From Hamadaea tsunoensis DSM 44101 (GTDB lineage: Bacteria > Actinomycetota > Actinomycetes > Mycobacteriales > Micromonosporaceae): a stretch of DNA of 64,000 nt. Shown here piece by piece: positions 1 to 8,310 of this stretch. The notes under the pieces were generated by a model, which was given only the letters and a program-made list of their open reading frames with translations, searched no databases and had not been told where the DNA came from. Every line of letters begins with the position of its first letter. Position 1 is the stretch's first letter. The DNA lies in assembly GCF_000428945.1 (NCBI RefSeq), contig NZ_AUAX01000021.1:1-64000 (forward strand). The letters are read 5' to 3'. Both the position numbers and the translations under genes were made by a program.

Positions 1-815
1 ACGTTGTGCCGGCTCGTCGCGGTCCGGCCGTGCTCCTCGCCGTAGACGAGCACATGCCGGCGGTGGTTGTCGTTGTCGACCTCCAGCGCCTCCCGGTACC
101 GCCCGACGATGCGCAGATCCGCCGCGTACCCCATGGCCTGGGCGAGAGTGTGCGGATGGTGCTCGCCGAACTCGGCACGGCCGTGCAGGCGTTCCATGGC
201 GTCGGCGGTCAGGTCGCGGGCCTCGCGGTAGCGGCCGATCGCCCGCAGCGCGTTCGCCCACTCCCGGGTCGCCTGCAGCACGTACGCGTGATCGGGCCCG
301 AGGAACCCGGGCTGCTTCCAGGTGGTGACGGCCTCCTCGGCCAGCCGGGCGGCGTTCTCGTGGTCCCCGACGAGGTAGCGGTAGCGGATCTGGTTGACGA
401 CCGTCTGCTGGGCGGCCTCCTTGCGGGAGCTGATCAGCTCCGACGGCAGCACGTGCGGGGCCAGCTCCCGGTGCATGCCCAAATACGTCAAGTCGTCCGG
501 CCAGCCGGGGTCGGCGGCCATCAGGATCTCGTGCACGTTCTGCCGCGCCCGCTCCCGGGCCTCCGGGGAGAGGATGTCGCGCAGGGTCAGGCGTACGAAG
601 GGCTGGACCTCGACGCGTTGCGTGTTCGAGTTCAACCGGGCCAGACCGTAGCGGCTGATGTCGGCCAGCGTCTTCGGGAACTGCACCGGATCCCGCAGTA
701 CGCGCAGCAGCGCGGCCGACACCTCACCGCGTACGCCGGACTTCATCAGGGCGATCGACACGGGCTCGGAACCGAACCAGGCGAACATCTCGAACGAGGG
801 ACCAGGCGACTGGTG
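1..815 (-). pseudogene. Truncated TPR/NB-ARC protein (FxsT-like), C-terminal part
   Basis: The minus strand is open from about 815 to the window edge. It reads like the region after the NTPase of actinobacterial NB-ARC/TPR proteins, including those of FxSxx-COOH peptide systems: a segment with FAWFGSEPVSIAL, then LADISRYGLARL, then tetratricopeptide units such as GPDHAYVLQATREWANAL and GEHHPHTLAHAMGYAADL. The NB-ARC half that should lie upstream (above 815) is missing, and the sequence there belongs to an oppositely oriented GH3 glycosidase. It therefore looks like a 5'-truncated gene that continues off the window. No start codon can be assigned. The family call rests on the repeat pattern only. 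Confidence 0.6.
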
Positions 816-829
816 CTGAACGGAGGACC

Positions 830-1754
830 GGACCCCGCTTGGCGCTCACGCCTGATCACCAGCGGCATCCGCCAGGTCAACTACAGCGAGGGCCTCTCCG
901 TCGGCTACAAGTGGTACGACAGCCACAACATCGCCCCACAGTTCGAGTTCGGCTACGGCCTGTCCTACACCACCTTCAGCTACTCCAACCTGTCACTCAC
1001 CACCACCGGCACTGACGCCACCACCAAGATCACCGCAACCTTCACCGTCACCAACACCGGCATCCGCGCAGGCAGCGAAGTCCCACAGGTCTACCTCAAC
1101 CTGCCCACCAGCGCAGGGGAGTCCAAGCGCCTCGTCTGCTTCAACCGGATCACCCTCGCCGCCGGCGCCCAGACCCAGGTCTCAACCACAATCGACGCTG
1201 CCTCCCCAGACCACCCCTTCGGCATGTGGGACACCACCAACCATCGATGGATCAACGTCAGCGGCGGATACCTCGTCAGCGCCGGCTCCTCCTCCCGACA
1301 ACTCCCGCTGGTCGCCTCCGCCAACCTCACCTTCACCAACCAGCTTCCCTCGACAAGCCCCTCACCGTGGGTGAGCCCGTCGGCCTCCGCCTCACCGTCG
1401 GCATCGCCGACCCCATCGACGTCCCCGTCCGCCTCACCCACAGCGACACCCACCGGCTGCACCGCGACCTACACCCTGCAAGGTGGCTGGCCCGGCGAGT
1501 TCCAAGCCGAAGTAAGGATCACCGCAGGTACGGCTGCGATCACCCGCTGGACGGTCACCATGACCTGGGCCAACGGCCAGCAAGTCAACAGCGCCTGGAA
1601 CGCCATCGTGACCACCAACGGCACGGTCACCACCGCGAAGAACGAAAGCTACAACGGCAACCTGGCCGCCGGAACCAGCACAACATTCGGATTCATCGGC
1701 AAGATCTCCGGCAGTACCAACAACGCCCCGACACTCACCTGCAGCACGACGTGA
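830..1754 (+). pseudogene. Truncated secreted GH3 glycosidase, C-terminal FnIII-like and CBM2 domains
   Basis: Reading rightwards, the sequence starts inside a GH3 protein at VNYSEGLSVGYKWYD and FGYGLSYTTFSYSNL, which are hallmarks of the GH3 C-terminal domain. A fibronectin-III-like domain follows (about 985-1310), then a Ser/Pro/Thr linker (about 1345-1455), then a family 2 cellulose-binding module (about 1459-1752) with the expected Trp residues and terminal Cys. The catalytic (beta/alpha)8 domain and the signal peptide are absent. The reading frame runs on leftwards only as a shadow of the opposite-strand TPR gene. This is the tail of an exported plant-polysaccharide enzyme cut by a rearrangement at roughly 805-860, so it is probably not expressed as a functional product. 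Confidence 0.75.
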
Positions 1755-1768
1755 TCTGAATACAGGCA

Positions 1769-1802
1769 TGGGGTCTCGGCGCCTACCGGAGCCGAGACCC
1801 CA
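1769..1802 (+). terminator. Strong intrinsic terminator hairpin after GH3/CBM2
   Basis: A perfect 12-bp stem (1769-1780 with 1791-1802, arm TGGGGTCTCGGC) has a 10-base loop and lies 15 bases after the TGA of the glycosidase fragment. There is no T run, as is common in actinomycetes. Confidence 0.75.
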
Positions 1803-1946
1803 CGTTCCCATCGAGAGAACGCCCAACAGAAGACTTGGTCGGATTTGAGCCTACGGCTGCTTGCACCTACGCCCCGCCGTACGCCGCCCCGAGGACGCTA
1901 CCGAACCCCGCCAAAACCCCTACAGCTCAGCAAGATTAGGACACCA

Positions 1947-2171
1947 TCAACCGGCAGACCGTGCCAACTGCGGCTCCGGCGTTCCCCACCGAACAGACTC
2001 GACCTTGGCTCGTGCTTCGTTCCACTCAGCGGTTTCCAGGAGCAGATCGAACCTTCTTGGAGCCGCGACGCGTCGTTCGTACGTGTTCCGATCTGCGGCG
2101 TTGACCACATCCACATAGCCATCGTCTCGGCGGAAAACAAAATACATATGCCCTCCCAAGGCCACTCTCAC
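1947..2171 (-). CDS. Small hypothetical protein (74 aa)
   Basis: A 74-residue ORF with charged, plausible composition (MYFVFRRDDGYVDVVN near the N-terminus, ETAEWNEARAKVESVRW near the C-terminus). It lies 32 bases after the putative immunity gene on the same strand, so it may be the last gene of the toxin operon. An internal Met at residue 9 is an alternative start. I do not recognise a family. Polymorphic-toxin operons often end with accessory or second immunity genes, but that role is only a guess from position. Confidence 0.45.
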   Translation of the reverse strand: MRVALGGHMYFVFRRDDGYVDVVNAADRNTYERRVAAPRRFDLLLETAEWNEARAKVESVRWGTPEPQLARSAG

Positions 2172-2203
2172 TGACCGTCGTCGCTCACCTCAGCGACCGG
2201 ACA

Positions 2204-2518
2204 CTAGTCGATGCGGTCGACGGCGATGAAGGTGCCGCTGTCGCCGGGTGGATTCCAGGCGTCGGCGGGCAGTTCGGCGGCGTCGACGTGCCGCAGGGGC
2301 GCGGAGTCCGGCCATTTCAGCTCGACGAGGGCCGCCTGCGGGTCGTCGGCGAGGATCCGGTCGAGGGCCTGCCGGACGACCTGTCGGCGTTCGTCGATGC
2401 TCAGCGTCTGGTCCGGCGCGTTGAGCTGGTCGAGGAACTCGTAGAGGCCGACGGGGGAGACGTCCAGGAGGTCGGTGATCTCCTGGACAAGCCACGTCAC
2501 GGTGTCTGGACTGGTCAT
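2204..2518 (-). CDS. Putative immunity protein of the adjacent toxin (104 aa)
   Basis: A small acidic protein (104 aa), rich in Asp/Glu, with a helical N-terminal half (TWLVQEITDLLDVSPVGLYE) and a C-terminal DSGTFIAVDRID. Its ATG overlaps the stop of the toxin gene by four bases (ATGA), implying translational coupling. A small acidic ORF immediately 3' of a polymorphic toxin is the classic immunity position. No named immunity family was recognised, so the assignment comes from context, composition and overlap. Its partner would be the C-terminal toxin domain of the upstream gene. Confidence 0.6.
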   Translation of the reverse strand: MTSPDTVTWLVQEITDLLDVSPVGLYEFLDQLNAPDQTLSIDERRQVVRQALDRILADDPQAALVELKWPDSAPLRHVDAAELPADAWNPPGDSGTFIAVDRID

Positions 2519-3597
2519 GGCAGCGTCGGGTTTCCGGCTAGGGGGATCTTGACGGGCGGCTGGCCGTTCTGGGACACGACCGCGTAGGGGCCCCAGGTGA
2601 CGGGGTCGGGTCGGGAACCGGGCGGATAGCCGGGCATGATTCTAACTTGGCGGCCCTTGTTGACCGGGTCGCGGAACACCTCGCCACCGCCGCGAGCCGA
2701 CGGGTCGTGGTTCCAGTCGTCGGGTATCTTCGCCCGGACTTCGTCGGGGGTCAGGCCGTCGAGTTCGTGCGGATCGAACTCCTTCGGCCCGGCGATCTTC
2801 TTCGGCGGTTCCTTAGGTTTCGGCGGCTCTTCGGGTTTGCGGCCGCGTAGCTTGTTGAGGATCTTCTTCAGGTCCTCGATGATCTCGCCGAGCCGGCGCA
2901 CGATCGGCATCAGTTTCCGCAGGCTGCCGATGAGCGCTTTGAGCCAGCGGGCGATCTTCGCCGCCCAGGAGGCGATCAGGGTGGTGACCTGCTCGACGAC
3001 CAGGGGAGTGCCGATGCCGAACGAGGCCAGCTCTTCGGCGGCGTAGACGATGAGGCGGGAGACGCAGGTGGCGATCGCGTCGCGGACGAGGATGCGCACC
3101 GCGGCGATGAGGTAGCCCGCGCCTTCGGTGATCGACGCCATGGTCTCGGCGCCTTTGGCCAGGCCTTCGATCGCGTCCTGCTGCTGCTTGGTCCAGGCCT
3201 TGTACGCGTCTGCCGCCGACCCCTGCCAGCCGGTCACGTCGGTGGCGCCGTCGGCGAGATGGGTGGCCGACTCGTGCAGGCTCTTGGCGACGTTGCGCCA
3301 GGTCTGGGCGTGCCCGGCGATCTGGCCCGGGTCGCCGGCCAGCCAATCGAGGGCCTCGGTCAGCGGTTTGACGTGCTCGATGATCCACGAGATGCCGTAC
3401 TGGAGCAGAACACCGACCGGGTCGGAGACGAGGGCGAGGGCGTCCAGGCCGGCGCCGACGACGCCGAGGGTGCCGTCGACCCACGAGTGATTGTCGATGC
3501 CCTGCTTGATCAGCTCGATGTCCTCGGCCAGCCACACCCCGGCCCACGCGTCCTTCGGGCCGTCGATCCGCCCGGCGACGAGCGGATTGATCGTCAC
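2515..3597 (-). CDS. ESX/WXG100-type polymorphic toxin (360 aa)
   Basis: Residues about 1-220 are alpha-helical and WXG100/LXG-like, with the turn motif GWQGSAADAYKAW near residue 125, as in substrates of the ESX/type VII secretion system. A hydrophobic helical stretch follows, then a basic/proline linker (residues about 255-270, repeated PPKPKEPPKK-like). The last ~85 residues form a compact C-terminal module with HELDGLTPDEVRAKIP, ARGGGEVFRDP, GRQVRIMPG and ISQNG-type segments, resembling the variable toxin tips of YD-repeat and WXG toxins. Its start overlaps the EspC-like gene and its stop overlaps the small acidic gene, so the three are probably one transcript. The enzymatic activity of the tip (nuclease or other) cannot be told from sequence. 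Confidence 0.7.
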   Translation of the reverse strand: MTINPLVAGRIDGPKDAWAGVWLAEDIELIKQGIDNHSWVDGTLGVVGAGLDALALVSDPVGVLLQYGISWIIEHVKPLTEALDWLAGDPGQIAGHAQTWRNVAKSLHESATHLADGATDVTGWQGSAADAYKAWTKQQQDAIEGLAKGAETMASITEGAGYLIAAVRILVRDAIATCVSRLIVYAAEELASFGIGTPLVVEQVTTLIASWAAKIARWLKALIGSLRKLMPIVRRLGEIIEDLKKILNKLRGRKPEEPPKPKEPPKKIAGPKEFDPHELDGLTPDEVRAKIPDDWNHDPSARGGGEVFRDPVNKGRQVRIMPGYPPGSRPDPVTWGPYAVVSQNGQPPVKIPLAGNPTLP

Positions 3598-3917
3598 AGC
3601 TGGCCTTGCAGCACGCCGGTCGCGGCGGCACTGGCCTGATCGGAGCCGGTGTAGGACTGGGCGACGGTCCGCAGCCGCTCACCGGTGTCATGCAACGACT
3701 GCGCGCCGGCGTCGATCGCGTCGATCAGCGTGTCCTGCAACGTATCCAGCAGCGCGGGTACGAACGTGCACAGCTTCCCGTAGGCGTCGACACCCACCCG
3801 CACGCTGTCACCGGCCGCCTTCGCCGTGCCCAGCTCCCCGCCGACTGCCTCGATCCGGTTCGCATGCGTCAGCAACGCGCCCGGACTCACCGCGATCTGC
3901 CCACCCGGCTGGCCCAC
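3594..3917 (-). CDS. EspC-like ESX secretion-associated protein (107 aa)
   Basis: A 107-residue helical hairpin protein resembling the EspC/ESX secretion-associated family (PF10824-like). It has an N-terminal IAVSPGALLTHANRIEAVG, a central helix and a C-terminal GERLRTVAQSYTGSDQ, matching the xxxLxxxAxxYxxxD export-type ending (YxxxD/E) of type VII substrates. It begins with GTG, preceded by a strong GAGGGGAGG ribosome-binding site five bases upstream. It overlaps the toxin gene by four bases. In such operons the EspC/WXG partner pairs with the toxin's helical N-terminus for export, so it is likely the secretion partner of the toxin. Confidence 0.8.
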   Translation of the reverse strand: MGQPGGQIAVSPGALLTHANRIEAVGGELGTAKAAGDSVRVGVDAYGKLCTFVPALLDTLQDTLIDAIDAGAQSLHDTGERLRTVAQSYTGSDQASAAATGVLQGQL

Positions 3918-4174
3918 GCCCGCCTCCCCTCGGTAGCCGCACTGTCACCATAGGACAGATCCGCCACCGTCGCTGCCCTTCGCCGCGCGGCGACCGGCTC
4001 GCGTTGGCCAGGTTGGTCCACACAAACACGATGACCTGCCGGCAACTGGCTGCTGTGTCTATCAGGGACGGAGTTGCAAGCCGGTCAGCTGAGTCGTCGC
4101 CGGCCCATCGGCGTCCGCCTCGTGAACTATGCATCCGTGGCAGTGCATCGGAGGGCGGGGTGGGCTGGCCGTGG

Positions 4175-5206
4175 CTACGGGTGGTCGGGGATGAAGGGGA
4201 GACCCAGGGCGATGCGACGGAAAGCGTCGATTTCGCGGAGCAACGCGCGGTGGACGTAGGGGGCGATCGCGACGCGGGCGGCGCGCTGGGTGGCGGGGTA
4301 GCCGATTTCGTAGAGGCGGTGGCTGTCGGGCGGGGGTGCGGCGTCGGGGTCCCAGCCGGCGAGGTGGCAGGCGGTCACGGCGGTGCGGTATGCCTCGGGG
4401 CGTCCGATCGGCCAGGCGGCGTCGCCGTAGACACCGCGTAGGCCCCACAGTTCGGACTGATCGGGTAGAGGTAGGGCGTGGCGGCCGTTGACGTCGCCGT
4501 CGGGGTGGGCGAGGGAGGCCAGGGCGAAGCGCAGCGACTCTCGGCGGCCGGCGATCGGGATGCTCTCCAACGCGCCGACGCCCATCTCGGCCAGGCCCGC
4601 GGCAGCGCCGGCGCCGGCTTCCCAGTCCGCGCCGCGGGCTTTCGCGGTGGCAGTGGTCAGTTCCATGACCTGTCCGTGTCGGTCGAATTGGCGGGGCAGG
4701 GTGAGCCAGGCGTCGAAGAAGTCGTCTGGGCCGGTGATCTCAGGCAGCTGCGCGACGAGGGCGGCGACGTCGGCGAAGCCGGTGTCGTGCAGCCAGGCGG
4801 TCAGCTCGATTCGGTTGAGCCAGTCCGACAGTCGGGCCGGCACGTCGGCTTTGGTTCGGCTGACTGCGGCGGGGATCGCCAGCTGCAGAACGAGGGGTCG
4901 CAAGTCGGCGACGACGGCATCGTAGAGGCTGACGCCCCAGGCCTCCAGGATCGGCGAGTGGTGCAGCCAGTCGGCCCGGTTGTCGATCGCGTGTCGACCT
5001 GGGCCGCCGAGCATCTCGGCGTACGCGGCGACGAACGGGTGGGCGTCGATGGTGGACTCGTCGTCGTCGAGGACCACGATTCGGCCGGTCAGGGTGCGCC
5101 GGAACGGAACCGGGAGCTTGCCCTGGTTGGCCCAGTTGTAGGCGGTGCGCCGGGGGATGCCTTGCTGATCGGCCCACTCGGATAGCGGCTTGGGTGTCAT
5201 GTTCAT
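4175..5206 (-). CDS. HTH-domain protein with IS607-type N-terminal DNA-binding motif (343 aa)
   Basis: The N-terminal ~50 residues (LSEWADQQGIPRRTAYNWAN, then GKLPVPFRRTLTGRIVVLD) match the MerR-like helix-turn-helix found at the start of IS607-family serine recombinases, but no resolvase catalytic domain follows. The rest (~290 aa) is a helical region with no recognised family. I chose the start at 5206 (Met-Asn-Met-Thr) rather than the longer open frame because the HTH begins there and a repeated operator-like element lies immediately upstream (5217-5260). It is most likely a DNA-binding, probably autoregulatory, protein. Its target genes are unknown. Confidence 0.65.
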   Translation of the reverse strand: MNMTPKPLSEWADQQGIPRRTAYNWANQGKLPVPFRRTLTGRIVVLDDDESTIDAHPFVAAYAEMLGGPGRHAIDNRADWLHHSPILEAWGVSLYDAVVADLRPLVLQLAIPAAVSRTKADVPARLSDWLNRIELTAWLHDTGFADVAALVAQLPEITGPDDFFDAWLTLPRQFDRHGQVMELTTATAKARGADWEAGAGAAAGLAEMGVGALESIPIAGRRESLRFALASLAHPDGDVNGRHALPLPDQSELWGLRGVYGDAAWPIGRPEAYRTAVTACHLAGWDPDAAPPPDSHRLYEIGYPATQRAARVAIAPYVHRALLREIDAFRRIALGLPFIPDHP

Positions 5207-5216
5207 GATTGTAGAT

Positions 5217-5260
5217 GGCACAATCGGCACAATGCCAAGAATGCTTGTGCCAACTGTGCC
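5217..5260. promoter_or_regulatory. Four-half-site palindromic operator upstream of the HTH gene
   Basis: A 16-base arm (5217-5232, GGCACAATCGGCACAA) is repeated in inverted orientation at 5245-5260 (TTGTGCCAACTGTGCC) with 13 of 16 positions matching and a 12-base spacer. Each arm holds two GGCACA units nine bases apart, giving four half-sites around one dyad. The dyad ends 11 bases before the chosen start codon, a position that suggests autoregulation by the HTH protein. Confidence 0.6.
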
Positions 5261-5708
5261 TTCAAAGATCAAGAATGGCACCCTGATGTGCTGAGGAGTT
5301 TCCGGGTGTAGCTGAGCTTCTCTGCCACCGTCAAGATCGCGGCAAAGAGGACACCCGAGCCTGCGAGCGCGTTGTCGCCGCGGTTTAAGGCGGGCACTGC
5401 CGTTGCGCCTGGAACAAGCGGCGGCGAGGGACCACAAGCGGTGGCTGGTTCTGTGCCGGTTGTGGCGAGCATGGGTGCGAGCATCCCTGGGGCGTGGCCG
5501 ACCTGTCGACCGAGCTGTCGGCGCATCTCTTCCGTCAGTAGACCCCAGTGCGCACCAAGCCTTCGCGCCCCTCGCGTACGCGACCTGCCGAGTGGGGCGC
5601 GTACGCGGCCTCGATCTCGTCGGGATCGGCCAGTCTGCGAGAGTCGTCCGGCATTCCGGACGAAAAACCCAGTGGCGATCTTGCGTGACGGCCCGTACTG
5701 TGTCCAAG
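5261..5708. other. Intergenic stretch, no supportable gene
   Basis: About 450 bases between the divergent HTH gene and the interrupted gene at 5709. The open frames here show low-complexity, shadow-like composition and no recognisable domain. One more GGCACC-like unit lies near 5276. Confidence 0.4.
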
Positions 5709-6629
5709 GTGACTAAGTCTACTAAGTTGGATTATCAGGAGCGTCTTGACGAGCTCTCCGCGCTGCTGCGGTCCTGCCGCTCGACCCTTCTGGCCATGGA
5801 GGACCTGGGCTTGTACAAGCCGTCCACCGAGAACCCGTCGGCCGCGGGGGAAGACTTCATGATGATCATGAAGGGCCCGGATGGGGCTCTGTGGCCAATG
5901 AATCTCAACCGACAGCCGTTCGCGGCCGCGGCAAAGCTTCTGCGCCAGTAAGCCGACTACTGCGGCGTACTTGGGCTGGCAATCGGTGCCGGTGAGACCG
6001 GCGACCCGGCGTCCACGCTCGTTCGCTCGGTCGTCGAGTACGGCGCCCGCGGATACTGGCTCCTCGACCCAGACCTCGCCGTCGACCACCGCGGCCGGTG
6101 CGCGCGGGCCATGCTGTTCGAACTGGTCAGCATGCACTACGCCCGGGAAGCCGCTAAGGACATGCCGGCCAACCCGGAGCTGACCCAGCAGAAGGCCGAG
6201 GCCAAGGCTGCCTTACGGCAGATGAAGATGGAAACGGCGGCCCGTTTTTCCGACGTGATCCTCACCGACGACCCCAGCCGGTGGAGCATCGAAGGACACG
6301 GCTACCCAAGCTGGACGGCCATCACCGCGTCGTGGGCACAAGCCCACGACACAGGCGTAAACGGCGGCGCACTGTACAATTTGATGTCGGTGCTGGGGCA
6401 CCCGCAGGGCTTTGCGGCCACATTCGGCCTGCGTTTCGACCGCGAGGGCGTACGCATCATCACGATGGAGGGGGTGGACAAGCTCGTACGGCTCGCGATC
6501 GCGTCCTTCTACAGCGCGCTGGCCTTGCTGGCCAGCTACACCGGGCATCGGCCCAAGGTGCTTACGGAGTGGGAGGAGGAGATCGATCGTGTCCTGCCCG
6601 GCCTGCTCATCCCGGATCGCTCGGCCTGA
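5709..6629 (+). pseudogene. Hypothetical gene interrupted by an in-frame TAA (about 306 codons)
   Basis: From GTG at 5709, an 80-codon segment (YQERLDELSALLRSCRSTLL, then MKGPDGALWPMNLNRQPF, ending AAAAKLLRQ) stops at TAA 5949-5951. The same frame then continues without a start codon through ADYCGVLGLAIGAGETGDP and GARGYWLLDPDLAVDHRGRC, and on to 6629 with protein-like composition (YPSWTAITASWAQAHD; IITMEGVDKLVRLAIASFYS). The first in-frame ATG after the stop is at 6111, leaving 53 well-formed codons unexplained unless the gene was once continuous. I infer one gene of unknown function broken by a nonsense mutation. A sequencing error or readthrough is possible. Confidence 0.65.
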
Positions 6630-7125
6630 CAGGTGCCGGCGAGCGTTTGGTCGTCCTCCGGCCATGCGCTGGTGGCGGCGCCCTATTTTCCAGCCGCAGG
6701 CTGATACGGGTCTCTCCGCAACTCGGCGCAGAACCGTTGGTAGTCCGAGACTGGGCTGGGGCTGCCCCTAGGGCGAACTCGCGCCGGATGCGGGTCACGT
6801 GCCGGCGGGCGCAGTCACCGGCATTTGGAGTTGTCGAGGGCGGCGAGGATGTCGGAGCATCATGGTCCGGCCCCGGCGCCGCCCGAGGAGAAGTCGATGG
6901 GGAAGCCGGCGGTGACACGCTTGAGCCGATCCCCGGGGAAGTGGGCGATCGGAAGCCGTTGGCCGCCGCGTGTCCACGGCGCTTCGTGCGACGCGCGGGG
7001 AGTCATTGTCCTGGGCTGCTGTAGGGGCCGAGCGAGTCGACACATCGGCAATGTTTCCGGGGATCGGAGCCGTTTGCCAACGGCTATCGACGTTCGCCTT
7101 TGCGTTCAGGTCCTACTGTGCTGCC
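6630..7125. other. Intergenic stretch, no supportable gene
   Basis: About 500 bases with no ORF of convincing composition on either strand. Fragments on the minus strand look like broken coding sequence, but no family is recognisable. Confidence 0.4.
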
Positions 7126-7515
7126 ATGAACGTTGCTACGGCGGCAGGGTGGGCGCTTGTCGGCGCGGTCGTTGCCGAGGCTTTCCTGCACCTCGGCCGA
7201 ATTCGGGCTGGCAACGCTGGGGCCAGGTTGCCATGGCGAACAGGTGCAGATCTGGCTGCTGACGGTCTGGCGTTCCTGTTGCGAGCCTTGGCCGGCTGCG
7301 GGCTCGCCGCCGCGGGCGTAGCTGCCGGCCAGATCTGCGACGTGGGCCCAGCGTTCGTTGCCGGTCTGGCCGCGCCCCTTCTGGTCGCCAAGATTTTCCA
7401 GGTCGTCGAGCCAATGACCCGCTCGACCGAGGAACTTAAGGCAGAGCCAGCCAGTCCGTTCGGAGTGCAACGGACACGGTCCGGCAGCGAGAAGGCTAGC
7501 GATGCCTCGCACTGA
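7126..7515 (+). CDS. Small integral membrane protein (129 aa)
   Basis: Starting at ATG 7126, the protein has three hydrophobic helices: WALVGAVVAEAFLHLGRI near residue 8, FLLRALAGCGLAAAGVAAG near residue 50, and a shorter FVAGLAAPLLVAKIFQVV near residue 75. A charged, probably cytoplasmic tail follows. The longer open frame upstream was rejected because its composition is shadow-like. It overlaps the following LuxR-type gene by 14 bases, so the two are likely co-transcribed, perhaps as a membrane sensor or holin-like partner of a regulator. No family was recognised. Confidence 0.6.
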   Translation: MNVATAAGWALVGAVVAEAFLHLGRIRAGNAGARLPWRTGADLAADGLAFLLRALAGCGLAAAGVAAGQICDVGPAFVAGLAAPLLVAKIFQVVEPMTRSTEELKAEPASPFGVQRTRSGSEKASDASH

Positions 7516-7945
7516 CCTGGCTCTACGCCTTCTTCATGCCCTCGCCGACACCGGCGGTGCCCCAGTCGCCCAGCCGACCTCCTTCATGCGGCGCCTTGTA
7601 TGGGCACTTGCCGCACGCCCATATCCGTCCAGCCCACCGTCAGCCGGCGACGGCGATGAGGACCCGAGCGTCCAAGAGCATGAACCGACGGTTCCCGGTC
7701 GCCCTCGCCGAGCAGGTCGCGCCGTCCGACCAGATACAGACTGGGCTGAGCGCCTGAGCCCGGATCACGTCGCGTTGCTTGAACGGCTGGCAGACGGTCA
7801 GACCATCGCTGCTGCGGCCGCCGCCGAGTGGATGTCTCTGCGCACAGCCAATCGGCGTGTCGCCGAACTCCGTGCGCTCCTTGGGGTGAGCAGCAACCGC
7901 GAACTCGTTGCGGCGTATCTACGCGCGAGGACGCCCAAGCAGTGA
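7502..7945 (+). CDS. LuxR-type helix-turn-helix regulator (147 aa)
   Basis: Residues about 85-140 form a GerE/LuxR-like helix-turn-helix: LSPDHVALLERLADGQTI, then AEWMSLRTANRRVAELRALL and GVSSNRELVAAYLRA. The scaffold matches the NarL/LuxR DNA-binding domain, although the usual residues of the recognition helix are altered. The N-terminal half is a disordered, Pro/Arg-rich stretch with no receiver domain. It is probably a stand-alone DNA-binding protein co-expressed with the overlapping small membrane protein. Its target is unknown. Confidence 0.65.
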   Translation: MPRTDLALRLLHALADTGGAPVAQPTSFMRRLVWALAARPYPSSPPSAGDGDEDPSVQEHEPTVPGRPRRAGRAVRPDTDWAERLSPDHVALLERLADGQTIAAAAAAEWMSLRTANRRVAELRALLGVSSNRELVAAYLRARTPKQ

Positions 7946-8041
7946 GGGCGCCGCTCTCGGTCGGGCTTAGGCAGCAGCCACCTCCACGGCGCGAAGGCTG
8001 CATGCCCCGGGGAAGAGGCAATAGCTGTGTATCAGCGTCCC

Positions 8042-8158
8042 GGATCCACTATCGACAGTTGCTTGAAAGCGTTGCAGGTCAAGCGATAGACTGCACCACA
8101 TTAACACGCCTATCGGGGCGTGCATCCCGGTTGTGGGGGTTCATCCCCCCTCGGACAC
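8042..8158 (+). repeat. Island repeat, copy A (promoter plus degenerate 5' coding end)
   Basis: Nearly identical (about 90% over the first 97 bases) to the repeat at 25611-25723 and in the same orientation. It contains a -35-like TTGAAA and a -10-like TAGACT 18 bases apart. The inverted repeat GCTTGA/TCAAGC overlaps the promoter. A reading frame NTPIGACIPVVG begins right after the promoter, here with ATT where copy C has ATG. The sequence similarity ends at a shared TCGGACAC. It may be a remnant of the 5' end of a leaderless gene or an integration site. Confidence 0.75.
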
Positions 8159-8310
8159 CACGATCCACGAAATTTAGTCGTCGACTCCAGCAAGGTATCG
8201 GCTGGTCACGGCCTAGATTCGCGGGGCCACCGGGATGCGCGCCGCCGTACCCCCAACGAATGTCACCCGCTCGAAAATCGCCTCGCCCAGCCTCCAGGCT
8301 GGTGGCGACC

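Noticed and set aside
6-1754. Single 582-codon plus-strand frame
   Set aside because: The first half is the shadow of a minus-strand TPR gene; only the second half (GH3 tail and CBM2) is real coding sequence.
5207-5707. N-terminal extension of the HTH gene
   Set aside because: The extra residues are Arg/Pro-rich, cross the operator array and lack family character; the HTH starts at 5206.
5535-6137. 200-codon minus-strand frame
   Set aside because: It mirrors the protein-like plus-strand frame of the interrupted gene and has no recognisable motif.
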